Part shown: positions 1-5,300 of the stretch, piece after piece | How positions within the stretch are numbered: the first letter of the stretch is position 1 | Layout of the letters: each line of letters opens with the position of its first letter | Source: Lachnospiraceae bacterium | GTDB lineage: Bacteria; Bacillota; Clostridia; Lachnospirales; Lachnospiraceae | NCBI GenBank assembly: GCA_016282215.1 | Contig: JAEEKC010000272.1 | Location: 1 to 5,300 of the forward strand | Length of the DNA stretch: 5,300 nt | Reading direction: 5' to 3' | Translations under genes and position numbers: made by a program | The notes under the pieces: generated by a model | What the model saw: only the letters and a program-made list of their open reading frames with translations | Database searches by the model: none | What the model was told of the DNA's origin: nothing

Positions 1-27
1 CTGGTGGTAGCGAAGCGGACGACAGGC

Positions 28-50
28 TTCCTTTTTGACAGGAAAAGGAA
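28..50. repeat. Perfect 8-bp inverted repeat upstream of the operon
   Basis: The arms TTCCTTTT (28-35) and AAAAGGAA (43-50) are perfect reverse complements around a 7-base loop. No T-run follows on either strand, so it does not look like an intrinsic terminator. The right arm shares bases with a second possible pairing (41-46 with 116-121), so in an RNA reading through from upstream the two would compete. It also overlaps the -35 box of a candidate promoter at 35-40. Function is unknown. Confidence 0.4.
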
Positions 51-63
51 CGCGTAGTAAGAT
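35..63 (+). promoter_or_regulatory. Candidate sigma-A promoter P1, distal to oppB
   Basis: A perfect -35 hexamer TTGACA (35-40) is followed after 17 bases by TAAGAT (58-63), which matches 4 of 6 positions of the -10 consensus. Transcription would start near 70 and give a leader of about 200 nt before oppB. The -35 box and spacing are good but the -10 is mediocre, and the box lies inside an inverted repeat. This is a prediction from sequence only. Confidence 0.35.
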
Positions 64-121
64 AGGTGAAATACATCTGACACTTATCTAAGATTCAGGA
101 GTACTCTACACTACGTTTTCC
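53..121 (+). other. Possible folded leader segment
   Basis: Several complementary segments nest here. CGTAGT (53-58) pairs with ACTACG (110-115). Inside it, 60-68 pairs with 81-89 (nine pairs, one of them G-T) around a 12-base loop. Outside it, GGAAAA (41-46) can pair with TTTTCC (116-121). I recognise no known riboswitch or T-box signature. Because P1 would start near 70, the full fold would form only in an RNA that begins further upstream. The pairings may be chance in this A/T-rich stretch. Confidence 0.2.
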
Positions 122-148
122 GACAACTAATTTACGCGGTCGTATCGT

Positions 149-178
149 GCAAATTTGCTTTACAAATCAACGGATTTG
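149..178. promoter_or_regulatory. Two related inverted repeats, candidate operator
   Basis: GCAAATTTGC (149-158) is a perfect 10-bp palindrome. It is followed by CAAATC (163-168) and GATTTG (173-178), a perfect 6-bp inverted repeat with a 4-base centre. Both are built from the same CAAAT/ATTTG half-site. The palindrome abuts the -35 box of candidate promoter P2, and the second repeat fills most of that promoter's spacer. This is where a repressor site would be expected. I do not recognise the motif as belonging to a known regulator; it lacks the CodY consensus. Confidence 0.4.
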
Positions 179-187
179 CGGTAATAT
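159..187 (+). promoter_or_regulatory. Candidate sigma-A promoter P2, proximal to oppB
   Basis: TTTACA (159-164, 5 of 6 to consensus) is separated by exactly 17 bases from TAATAT (182-187, 4 of 6). The start site would fall near 194, giving a leader of about 75 nt that carries the stem-loop at 204-225. The alternative -10 TATAGT (185-190) is closer to consensus but leaves a 20-base spacer. Inverted repeats overlap the promoter, which suggests regulation. It is the better placed of the two promoter candidates for oppB. Confidence 0.45.
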
Positions 188-203
188 AGTTTTTTGTATG
201 GGG

Positions 204-230
204 ACAAGGGGTTTATAACCCCTGTTTCTT
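204..230 (+). terminator. Terminator-like or attenuator-like stem-loop in oppB leader
   Basis: AGGGGTT (207-213) pairs with AACCCCT (217-223) around a 3-base loop, and AC/GT (204-205 with 224-225) can extend the stem past a bulge. TTTCTT (225-230) follows, which makes it resemble an intrinsic terminator with a short T-run. A second GGGG run at 200-203 could compete for the single CCCC run (219-222), giving an alternative fold. It could end upstream transcripts, attenuate the operon or stabilise the 5' end. The sequence does not tell these apart. Confidence 0.4.
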
Positions 231-268
231 GATGAATAAAAAAGGTTTTTCTATTTTGGAGAGAGTAT

Positions 269-1195
269 ATGAATCCGAAAACACTCAAATATATTCTGAA
301 ACGTATCGTTTTGGCGATCTTTACCGTATGGGTCGTAATCACGGTGACATTTTTCATCATGCATGCCGTTCCCGGCGGACCGTTCACCAGTGAAAAAGCG
401 GTATCCGCAGCTGTCATGAAGGCGATGGAAGCCAAATACGGGCTGGATAAACCACTGATGGAGCAGTACTGGACCTATCTGACGGATGTTATCCAGTTTA
501 AGTTCGGACCTTCCTTAAAGCAGAGGGGCCGGATGGTCATTGATATCATCGGTGACGGTATGAAGACATCTGCAAAACTCGGCGTGATCGCAGCTTTTCT
601 TGCACTTGCGATCGGTGTTGTGCTCGGTGCCTTTGCCGCACTTCGCAGAAATACGGTCCTTGACCGCGTGATCATGGTGATCACAACGGCATTTGTATCC
701 ATGCCTTCTTTTATTATGGGGTCCCTTTTGCTGATCGCATTTGCCATTAAGCTGCATGTATTCCCGGCCAATGGCGCGACGCATGGCGGCCTCGTTCTTC
801 CGGTCATCACATTGATGCTGTATCCCATGTCTTATATTACAAGGCTGACCCGTTCTTCCATGCTGGACGTACTGGGTCAGGATTATATCCGTACCGCAAA
901 GGCCAAGGGTGTGTCCGGCGGACGCATCATTTTTGGCCACGCACTGAAAAACGCACTGATCCCCGTGATCACCTATTTCGGACCGATGCTGGCCTATATC
1001 GTGACCGGTTCGCTGGTGGTAGAGCAGATCTTTGCCGTGCCGGGGATCGGCCGTGCTTATGTATCGAGCATTACAAACCGCGACTATACCATGATCATGG
1101 GAACTACCATTGTGCTGGCGGCACTGATCGTGATCATGAACCTTGTCAGCGATATTTTGTATAAAGTAGTCGATCCCAGGATCAACTTGGAGTAG
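269..1195 (+). CDS. oppB: Oligopeptide ABC transporter permease OppB
   Basis: One of the two channel subunits of a peptide importer in the cytoplasmic membrane. The protein is 308 residues, normal for the family. It opens with a positively charged stretch and a first membrane helix (about 9-31) ending in the typical FFIMHAVPGGPF. A periplasmic-side domain follows, then about five more helpers of the BPD_transp_1 fold (roughly 102-125, 132-160, 174-192, 235-258, 274-298). The EAA loop that docks on the ATPase is visible at about 206-235, with RTAKAKG and HALKNALIPV. The family signature VEQIFAVPGIGR is at 251-262, and the end VDPRINLE is also typical. The start is fixed by GGAGAG at 258-263, five bases before the ATG. 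First gene of the operon. The Opp versus Dpp/App assignment, and so the substrate, is inferred. Confidence 0.93.
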   Translation: MNPKTLKYILKRIVLAIFTVWVVITVTFFIMHAVPGGPFTSEKAVSAAVMKAMEAKYGLDKPLMEQYWTYLTDVIQFKFGPSLKQRGRMVIDIIGDGMKTSAKLGVIAAFLALAIGVVLGAFAALRRNTVLDRVIMVITTAFVSMPSFIMGSLLLIAFAIKLHVFPANGATHGGLVLPVITLMLYPMSYITRLTRSSMLDVLGQDYIRTAKAKGVSGGRIIFGHALKNALIPVITYFGPMLAYIVTGSLVVEQIFAVPGIGRAYVSSITNRDYTMIMGTTIVLAALIVIMNLVSDILYKVVDPRINLE

Positions 1196-1269
1196 ATCGA
1201 ACCGTTGTGATAAGTTCAAAGATCCCAGGATTAACTTGGAGTAGATCGAACCGTTGTGATAAGTTAGAA
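1172..1269 (+). repeat. 49-bp tandem duplication of the oppB 3' end
   Basis: Two adjacent copies (1172-1220 and 1221-1269) match at 46 of 49 positions. The first 45 bases of each differ only at C1183/T1232. Copy 1 holds the last seven codons of oppB (DPRINLE), its TAG stop and downstream bases. Copy 2 repeats all of this as untranslated DNA, in a different frame because 49 is not a multiple of three. The single change in the coding-derived part is ATC to ATT, both Ile. Each copy contains a weak stem (CCAGG with CTTGG, one G-T pair; 1176-1190 and 1225-1239). It looks like a fairly recent local duplication. Confidence 0.9.
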
Positions 1270-1307
1270 TCATATTTCATGAAAGATACAACAAGGAAAC
1301 TGAGTAG

Positions 1308-2393
1308 ATGGGTAAGAAAAACAAAACAAGCGAAAAAGAAAGACCGCAGGAAGTAGTAAACGCACCGGATATTGATTTTTCACCGGCAGATGCTTCCGAA
1401 AAAGAGTATATGGTGAAGATGCGCCCGCAGACGACGGCTTTTGCCGACGGTATGCGCAGGCTTCGCAAGAATAAGGTGGCCATGGTGAGCTTTTGGGTCA
1501 TTGTGATCATTACCTTGTCGGCACTTTTTATACCGATAATCTGGCCTTATAAATATGAGGCCATGCTCGGCATGACGCCCGGCAAGCCCATGGATCCTTC
1601 CTTTCAGAATTTAAAGCCGATGGCCTATTCCACGACGGAACTGCAGAGAATGGAAGAGGGAGAAAAGATCTTTCCCCATCTGTTCGGAACGGATTCCAGC
1701 GGAAGAGACTATTTCATCCGAGTCATTTACGGGACCAGGATTTCGCTGGCAGTCGGCTTTTTTGCATCCCTGATCGTATTGATCATCGGACTTTTGGTCG
1801 GCGCGATCTCCGGTTATGCAGGTGGCAAAGTAGATCTGATCATCATGCGTATCGTGGATATCATCTATTCCCTGCCGGACATGCTGATGGTGATCCTGCT
1901 GGCAACCGTGCTCAAGCAGGCCATTGGAGACAGTCTGGAAGGAACGGTGCTGGCAAAGATCGGTTCCAACATTATTTCGCTTTTTATCGTATTTGCGTTA
2001 TTATACTGGGTTTCCATGGCAAGACTGGTCCGCGGACAGATCCTGTCCCTTCGCGAACAGGAATATGTTCTGGCGGCGCAGGCAGCCGGTGCATCAGCAG
2101 GCTGGGTCATCAGAAAGCATCTGATTCCGAACTGCGTTTCAGTTATTGTTATCTCCACGGCACTGCAGATCCCGAGTGCGATCTTTACGGAAAGTTATCT
2201 TTCCTTCCTGGGACTGGGTGTAAACGCGCCGATGCCTTCCCTTGGTTCATTGGCATCCGATGCACTCAACGGTATCACATCCTATCCTTACAGACTTGTG
2301 ATCCCGGCTATCGTGATCTCGCTGATCGTATTATCGCTGAACCTGTTTGGCGACGGACTCAGGGACGCATTTGACCCGAAACTGAACGGCTGA
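1308..2393 (+). CDS. oppC: Oligopeptide ABC transporter permease OppC
   Basis: Partner permease of OppB, 361 residues. It is longer than many OppC proteins (about 300) because of a charged cytoplasmic tail of about 50 residues and extra loops. The tail leads into the OppC_N region and first helix (about 57-79). Then come a loop with HLFGTDSSGRD (124-134), which is highly typical of OppC/DppC, and further helices near 145-168, 185-202, 223-243, 283-300 and 331-352. The EAA loop is at about 250-285 (EYVLAAQAAGAS, then HLIPN). ESYLSFLGLG (295-304) and FGDGLRDAFDPKL (347-359) complete the family pattern. The ATG is preceded by AAGGAA at 1293-1298, nine bases away. The gene ends with tandem in-frame stops, TGA-TAA (2391-2396). 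It follows oppB after 112 bp, a gap enlarged by the duplicated oppB tail. Confidence 0.93.
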   Translation: MGKKNKTSEKERPQEVVNAPDIDFSPADASEKEYMVKMRPQTTAFADGMRRLRKNKVAMVSFWVIVIITLSALFIPIIWPYKYEAMLGMTPGKPMDPSFQNLKPMAYSTTELQRMEEGEKIFPHLFGTDSSGRDYFIRVIYGTRISLAVGFFASLIVLIIGLLVGAISGYAGGKVDLIIMRIVDIIYSLPDMLMVILLATVLKQAIGDSLEGTVLAKIGSNIISLFIVFALLYWVSMARLVRGQILSLREQEYVLAAQAAGASAGWVIRKHLIPNCVSVIVISTALQIPSAIFTESYLSFLGLGVNAPMPSLGSLASDALNGITSYPYRLVIPAIVISLIVLSLNLFGDGLRDAFDPKLNG

Positions 2394-2437
2394 TAAGGAC
2401 TGAAATCTGAATTTTGTGTATATATTAAGGAGTCATC

Positions 2438-3400
2438 ATGGCATTATTGGAAGTAAATGACCTGCATACCTCTTTTTTTACAGATGCGGGAGAAGTAAAA
2501 GCCGTTAACGGCGTTTCCTTTTCGCTGGACAGGAATGAAGTGCTGGGCATCGTGGGAGAATCCGGATCGGGTAAATCCGTTACGGCATATTCGATCATGC
2601 AGATCCTGGCCTCCACCGGAAAGATCGTTTCCGGTTCCATCAAACTGGATGGTGAGGAACTGGTAGGCGCACCTGAGAGCGTGATGAACAATGTGCGCGG
2701 AAACAAGGTATCCATTATTTTCCAGGATCCGATGACAAGCTTAAATCCGAACTATACCATCGGAAAGCAGCTCATGGAAGCGATCCTGCTGCATACGGAC
2801 AGAAATAAAGAGCAGGCAAAAGAGCGCGCCATTGAGATGCTGCGTCTGGTCAACGTAAATGAACCGGAAAAGCGTATCAAACAGTATCCTTATGAGTTTT
2901 CAGGCGGTATGCGCCAGCGTGTTATGATCGCCATGGCCCTGGCCTGCGAACCGGATATCCTGATCGCCGACGAGCCGACGACAGCGCTGGACGTGACCAT
3001 TCAGGCCAACATCTTAGAGCTGATGAAGGATATTCAGAAAAAGCAAGGCATCGCCATTATCATGATCGCACATGATCTCGGCGTTGTGGCGCAGCTTTGC
3101 GATAAAGTGATTGTTATGTATGCCGGCGGTGTATGCGAGCAGGGAACAGCCGATGATATTTTCTATCATCCGGCTCATGAGTATACAAAGGGGCTTTTGG
3201 CATCCATCCCCACCGCGGAGATGGCAGGACAGAAACTGAAACCTATTTCCGGCACGCCCATTGATCTTTTGAACATGCCCAAGGGCTGTCCGTTCGCACC
3301 GAGATGCGATGCGGCCATGAAGGTATGTATCAGACAGGCGGCAGATATGAAGCAGATCAGCGAGACCCATAAAGCGGCTTGCTGGATGAACCTGAGATAA
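2438..3400 (+). CDS. oppD: Oligopeptide ABC transporter ATP-binding protein OppD
   Basis: Cytoplasmic ATPase subunit, 320 residues, normal family length. All motor motifs are intact: Walker A GESGSGKS (40-47), Q-loop Q96 in FQDP, signature FSGGMRQR (154-161), Walker B ILIADE (174-179) with catalytic E179, D-loop ALD (183-185) and switch H212. The C-terminal oligopeptide-type extension (from about 233) contains C284, C290, C297 and C315, spaced C-x5-C-x6-C-x17-C. Related DppD/OppD proteins are reported to bind a 4Fe-4S cluster with such cysteines. The signature SGGM rather than SGGQ is usual for OppD and separates it from OppF. AAGGAG (2427-2432) lies five bases before the ATG, and the gene starts 44 bp after oppC. 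It is expected to pair with OppF beneath the OppB-OppC channel. Confidence 0.94.
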   Translation: MALLEVNDLHTSFFTDAGEVKAVNGVSFSLDRNEVLGIVGESGSGKSVTAYSIMQILASTGKIVSGSIKLDGEELVGAPESVMNNVRGNKVSIIFQDPMTSLNPNYTIGKQLMEAILLHTDRNKEQAKERAIEMLRLVNVNEPEKRIKQYPYEFSGGMRQRVMIAMALACEPDILIADEPTTALDVTIQANILELMKDIQKKQGIAIIMIAHDLGVVAQLCDKVIVMYAGGVCEQGTADDIFYHPAHEYTKGLLASIPTAEMAGQKLKPISGTPIDLLNMPKGCPFAPRCDAAMKVCIRQAADMKQISETHKAACWMNLR

Positions 3401-3453
3401 AGAATTACTGAGAATAATAGCGAAGAAATAAGAATCGGAAAGGCGAATTATTC

Positions 3454-4461
3454 ATGGCAACGGAAAAAACGCAGAACACGGAGAATGCGCAGCAGCCGCT
3501 GGTTTCCGTGCGGAATCTGAAACAGTATTTTCCCATTAATAACGGTTTTTTCTCATCCCAGCTGTTGAAAGCTGTTGATGATGTTTCTTTTGATATTCAA
3601 AAGGGAGAGACCCTCGGCCTGGTAGGAGAATCTGGCTGCGGCAAGACGACAGCCGGCAGGACGATCCTGCATCTGTACAAACCGACGGCCGGAGAAGTCT
3701 GGTATAAAGGGAAAAAGATAGAAACAAAGCGTGATATAGAAGCGTTCCGGCAGAAAGCGACCATGGTATTCCAGGATCCCTATTCATCTCTGGATCCCCG
3801 TATGACGGTTGCGGATATCATCGGTGAGCCGCTGGATGTCCAGAATCTTGTCAGTGACAAAACGCAGCGCAGGGAGAGGATCCTTGACCTGATGGATAAG
3901 GTAGGACTGAATTCCGAGCATGCAACCCGTTATGCGCATGAGTTTTCCGGCGGACAGAGACAGCGTGTCGGTATTGCAAGGGCCCTGGCAACCGAGCCTG
4001 ATTTCATTGTCTGCGATGAGCCTGTTTCTGCGCTGGATGTTTCCATTCAGGCACAGATCATCAATATGTTTGAGCAGCTTCAGGAGCAGATGCACCTGAC
4101 ATATCTGTTCATTGCGCATGACCTTTTGGTAGTGCGGCATATTTCGGACAGGATCGCGGTTATGTACTTAGGACGCCTGGTAGAGCTGGCCAAGGCAGAT
4201 CTGATCTGTGATAAGCCGCTGCATCCGTATACGAAGGCGCTGATGAGCGCCGTTCCCGTGCCGGATCCGAATATCGCAAGGGAGAATAAGAGGATCGCTC
4301 TTACCGGTGAGATCCCCAGTCCCCTGCACGCGCCGGCGGGATGTCCGTTCCATACCAGATGTCCTTATGCAACAGATGCCTGCAAAGAGAGTATGCCGCC
4401 GCTTGAGGAAGTGGAAAGCGGACGGTTTGTGGCATGCCACAGAGTCGGGGAGATCTCGTAA
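3454..4461 (+). CDS. oppF: Oligopeptide ABC transporter ATP-binding protein OppF
   Basis: Second ATPase of the importer, 335 residues, of normal length. The N-terminus is family-typical (SVRNLKQYFPI, 18-28). Walker A is GESGCGKT (58-65), Q-loop Q107 in FQDPYSSLDPRM, signature FSGGQRQR (164-171), Walker B FIVCDE (184-189) with catalytic E189, D-loop ALD (193-195) and switch H222. The C-terminal domain carries C297, C303, C310 and C328, the same C-x5-C-x6-C-x17-C spacing seen in its partner. The Shine-Dalgarno is modest (AAAGG, 3439-3443, ten bases before the ATG), weaker than those of oppD and oppA. It follows oppD after 53 bp with no terminator, consistent with co-transcription. Both nucleotide-binding sites of the OppD-OppF pair look catalytically complete. 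Confidence 0.94.
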   Translation: MATEKTQNTENAQQPLVSVRNLKQYFPINNGFFSSQLLKAVDDVSFDIQKGETLGLVGESGCGKTTAGRTILHLYKPTAGEVWYKGKKIETKRDIEAFRQKATMVFQDPYSSLDPRMTVADIIGEPLDVQNLVSDKTQRRERILDLMDKVGLNSEHATRYAHEFSGGQRQRVGIARALATEPDFIVCDEPVSALDVSIQAQIINMFEQLQEQMHLTYLFIAHDLLVVRHISDRIAVMYLGRLVELAKADLICDKPLHPYTKALMSAVPVPDPNIARENKRIALTGEIPSPLHAPAGCPFHTRCPYATDACKESMPPLEEVESGRFVACHRVGEIS

Positions 4462-4476
4462 GCGAAGGCCGATTAC

Positions 4477-4528
4477 GAATAGTTGTAGCTATTCTAACAA
4501 GAAGGTTGTAACTGTTAGATCATAACAG
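4477..4528 (+). promoter_or_regulatory. Chain of overlapping small stems between oppF and oppA
   Basis: Three perfect 6-bp stems share segments: GAATAG (4477-4482) with CTATTC (4489-4494), CTAACA (4494-4499) with TGTTAG (4513-4518), and CTGTTA (4512-4517) with TAACAG (4523-4528). The middle stem excludes the third and touches the first, so alternative folds are possible. No T-run follows directly, so this is not a classic terminator. It may affect mRNA stability or processing, to set OppA apart from the upstream genes. That role is inference. Confidence 0.3.
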
Positions 4529-4540
4529 ATGCAATATAAA
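4512..4540 (+). promoter_or_regulatory. Weak candidate internal promoter for oppA
   Basis: TATAAA (4535-4540) is a good -10 box (5 of 6). The only hexamer 17 bases upstream is CTGTTA (4512-4517), which matches the -35 consensus at just 3 of 6 positions. Separate expression of a binding protein would make sense, since it is usually needed in excess over the channel. The evidence here is thin. Confidence 0.22.
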
Positions 4541-4619
4541 ATTCTAGGTTTTTGGTAGTGGAAGTCCGATATGGAACTATTGAACCGAACACTGCTAATG
4601 AATTAAGGAGGAGAATATT

Positions 4620-5300
4620 ATGAAAAAGAAGTTACTCGCAGTTTTACTGTCTGTAGCTATGGTGACCAGCCTTGTTGCCTGCGGCGATTCCGCGAAGAGC
4701 GGAGATGCGCCGGAAGAACTGGCTGAAGATATCGCCGCAGCAGCAGATGAAGATCAGGCAGCAGCAGACGCTGCAGATGACAGTGCAGCATCCGATACAG
4801 ATGCCGCAGCAGATACGGCCGCAGCAGATGACGGCAGCAGTTTGAATGTCTGCATCGCTTCCGAACCTGACACCCTTGACCCGGCACTGAACAGTGCGGT
4901 TGACGGCGCTACCATGCTGGTACACCTGTTCTCAGGTCTGGCAAAATGGCAGCAGGCTTCCGGCGGCGGTTTTGAGATCGTTCCGGATTGCGCAACCGAG
5001 CTGCCGGAAGGAAACGTAAATGACGACGGTACCGTAACTTATACCTACACCCTGAAGGACGGCCTGACCTGGTCTGACGGCAAGCCGGTGACCGCAGGCG
5101 ATTTTGAGTTTGCATGGAAGAGAGCTGCTTCCGTAGAACTTGCTGCTGACTATGGTTACATGTTCGAGCAGGTTGACGGTTATGAGGCAGTTTGGGATGT
5201 GGATGATGACGGCAATCCGAAAAATCCGGACGCAGAGCTGAATGTCAAGGCTGTTGATGACAAGACGCTGGAAGTCACCACCATCAGCAAGGTTCCTTAC
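4620..5300 (+). CDS. oppA: Oligopeptide-binding lipoprotein OppA, 5' part only
   Basis: Extracellular substrate-binding protein that delivers peptides to OppB-OppC. Only the first 227 codons are present and the frame is open at the right edge; family members are usually about 540-600 residues. A lipoprotein signal (MKKK, hydrophobic core, lipobox LVAC) ends at C21, the predicted lipid-anchor site. Residues 22-74 form an Ala/Asp-rich linker. The SBP_bac_5 fold begins at about 75, with EPDTLDPALNS (82-92), HLFSGL (102-107) and the strong signature LKDGLTWSDGKPVTAGDF (145-162) followed by EFAWKRA. An acidic loop at 193-204 (D-x-D-x-D-G-N) looks like an insertion. The start is decided by AAGGAGG (4605-4611), eight bases before the ATG and the best Shine-Dalgarno in the window. 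The gene starts 158 bp after oppF. Confidence 0.93.
   Translation, partial: MKKKLLAVLLSVAMVTSLVACGDSAKSGDAPEELAEDIAAAADEDQAAADAADDSAASDTDAAADTAAADDGSSLNVCIASEPDTLDPALNSAVDGATMLVHLFSGLAKWQQASGGGFEIVPDCATELPEGNVNDDGTVTYTYTLKDGLTWSDGKPVTAGDFEFAWKRAASVELAADYGYMFEQVDGYEAVWDVDDDGNPKNPDAELNVKAVDDKTLEVTTISKVPY
4734..4832 (+). repeat. AAAD-repeat low-complexity segment in oppA linker
   Basis: Within OppA residues 39-71 the tetrapeptide AAAD occurs four times (40-43, 47-50, 62-65, 67-70), separated by short acidic or polar residues. At DNA level GCCGCAGCAGAT occurs exactly at 4803-4814 and 4818-4829, 15 bases apart, and a related GCCGCAGCAGCAGAT is at 4734-4748. The segment tethers the folded domain to the lipid anchor. 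Its repeat nature makes its length likely to vary by slippage. Confidence 0.7.

Noticed and set aside
1..57. Open frame from the left edge ending in TAG-TAA, as a possible C-terminus of an upstream gene.
   Set aside because: Only 18 codons are visible, with no recognisable motif, and they overlap a perfect inverted repeat and a TTGACA box. A real gene end cannot be told from chance.
1..76. Minus-strand open frame starting at 76 and running off the left edge.
   Set aside because: Only 25 codons, with no Shine-Dalgarno ahead of the ATG and no family resemblance.
1013..1022. CTGGTGGTAG shared between positions 1-10 and oppB, hinting at an upstream oppB remnant.
   Set aside because: A 10-base match is expected by chance in a window this size, and the flanks do not match.
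515..1273. Long minus-strand open frame (252 codons) antisense to oppB.
   Set aside because: It is a shadow of oppB codon use, with an odd His/Asp/Cys-rich composition, no ribosome binding site and no domain.
1279..1356. 25-codon Lys/Arg-rich small frame (ATG at 1279) overlapping the oppC start, as a leader peptide.
   Set aside because: No Shine-Dalgarno precedes it, and its basic composition follows from the A-rich start of oppC read in another frame.
4644..4925. Cys-rich minus-strand open frame opposite oppA.
   Set aside because: The cysteines arise from reading the GCA-rich Ala linker backwards; there is no start context or family.
1..5300. Search for a CRISPR array, insertion sequence, tRNA/rRNA, T-box or known riboswitch.
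   Set aside because: No spaced repeat array, transposase, terminal inverted repeats, cloverleaf or T-box core sequence was seen on either strand.

Overview
The window holds one five-gene operon, all on the + strand, for an ABC importer of the oligopeptide/dipeptide (Opp/Dpp) class. The order is oppB, oppC (two membrane permeases), oppD, oppF (two ATPases), then the 5' part of oppA (the substrate-binding lipoprotein), which runs off the right edge. The likely host is a Gram-positive member of the Clostridia, probably Lachnospiraceae-like. The reasons are strong purine-rich ribosome binding sites, a lipoprotein binding protein with an Ala/Asp-rich linker, roughly balanced base composition, and the style of the proteins. 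This placement is inference from overall look, not from a marker gene.

Layout: 1-268 is non-coding upstream DNA with two candidate sigma-A-type promoters, a pair of related inverted repeats around the second one, and a G/C-run stem-loop followed by a T-rich stretch just before oppB. oppB is 269-1195. The 112-bp oppB-oppC gap contains a 49-bp tandem duplication whose first copy includes the end of oppB and its stop codon. oppC is 1308-2393, oppD 2438-3400 and oppF 3454-4461, with gaps of only 44 and 53 bp. A 158-bp gap with three mutually overlapping small stems and a possible -10 box precedes oppA (4620 to beyond 5300).

Working model: OppA, anchored by lipid on the outer face of the membrane, captures peptides and delivers them to the OppB-OppC channel. 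ATP binding and hydrolysis by the OppD-OppF pair drives import. Both ATPases carry an intact nucleotide-binding site and a C-terminal four-cysteine motif of the kind reported to hold an iron-sulfur cluster in related proteins. Substrate length and specificity cannot be read from this sequence.

I see no undescribed system, mobile element, CRISPR array, tRNA or rRNA gene. The points worth a second look are the regulatory DNA before oppB, the duplicated oppB tail, the overlapping stems before oppA, and an EF-hand-like acidic loop plus an AAAD-repeat linker in OppA.
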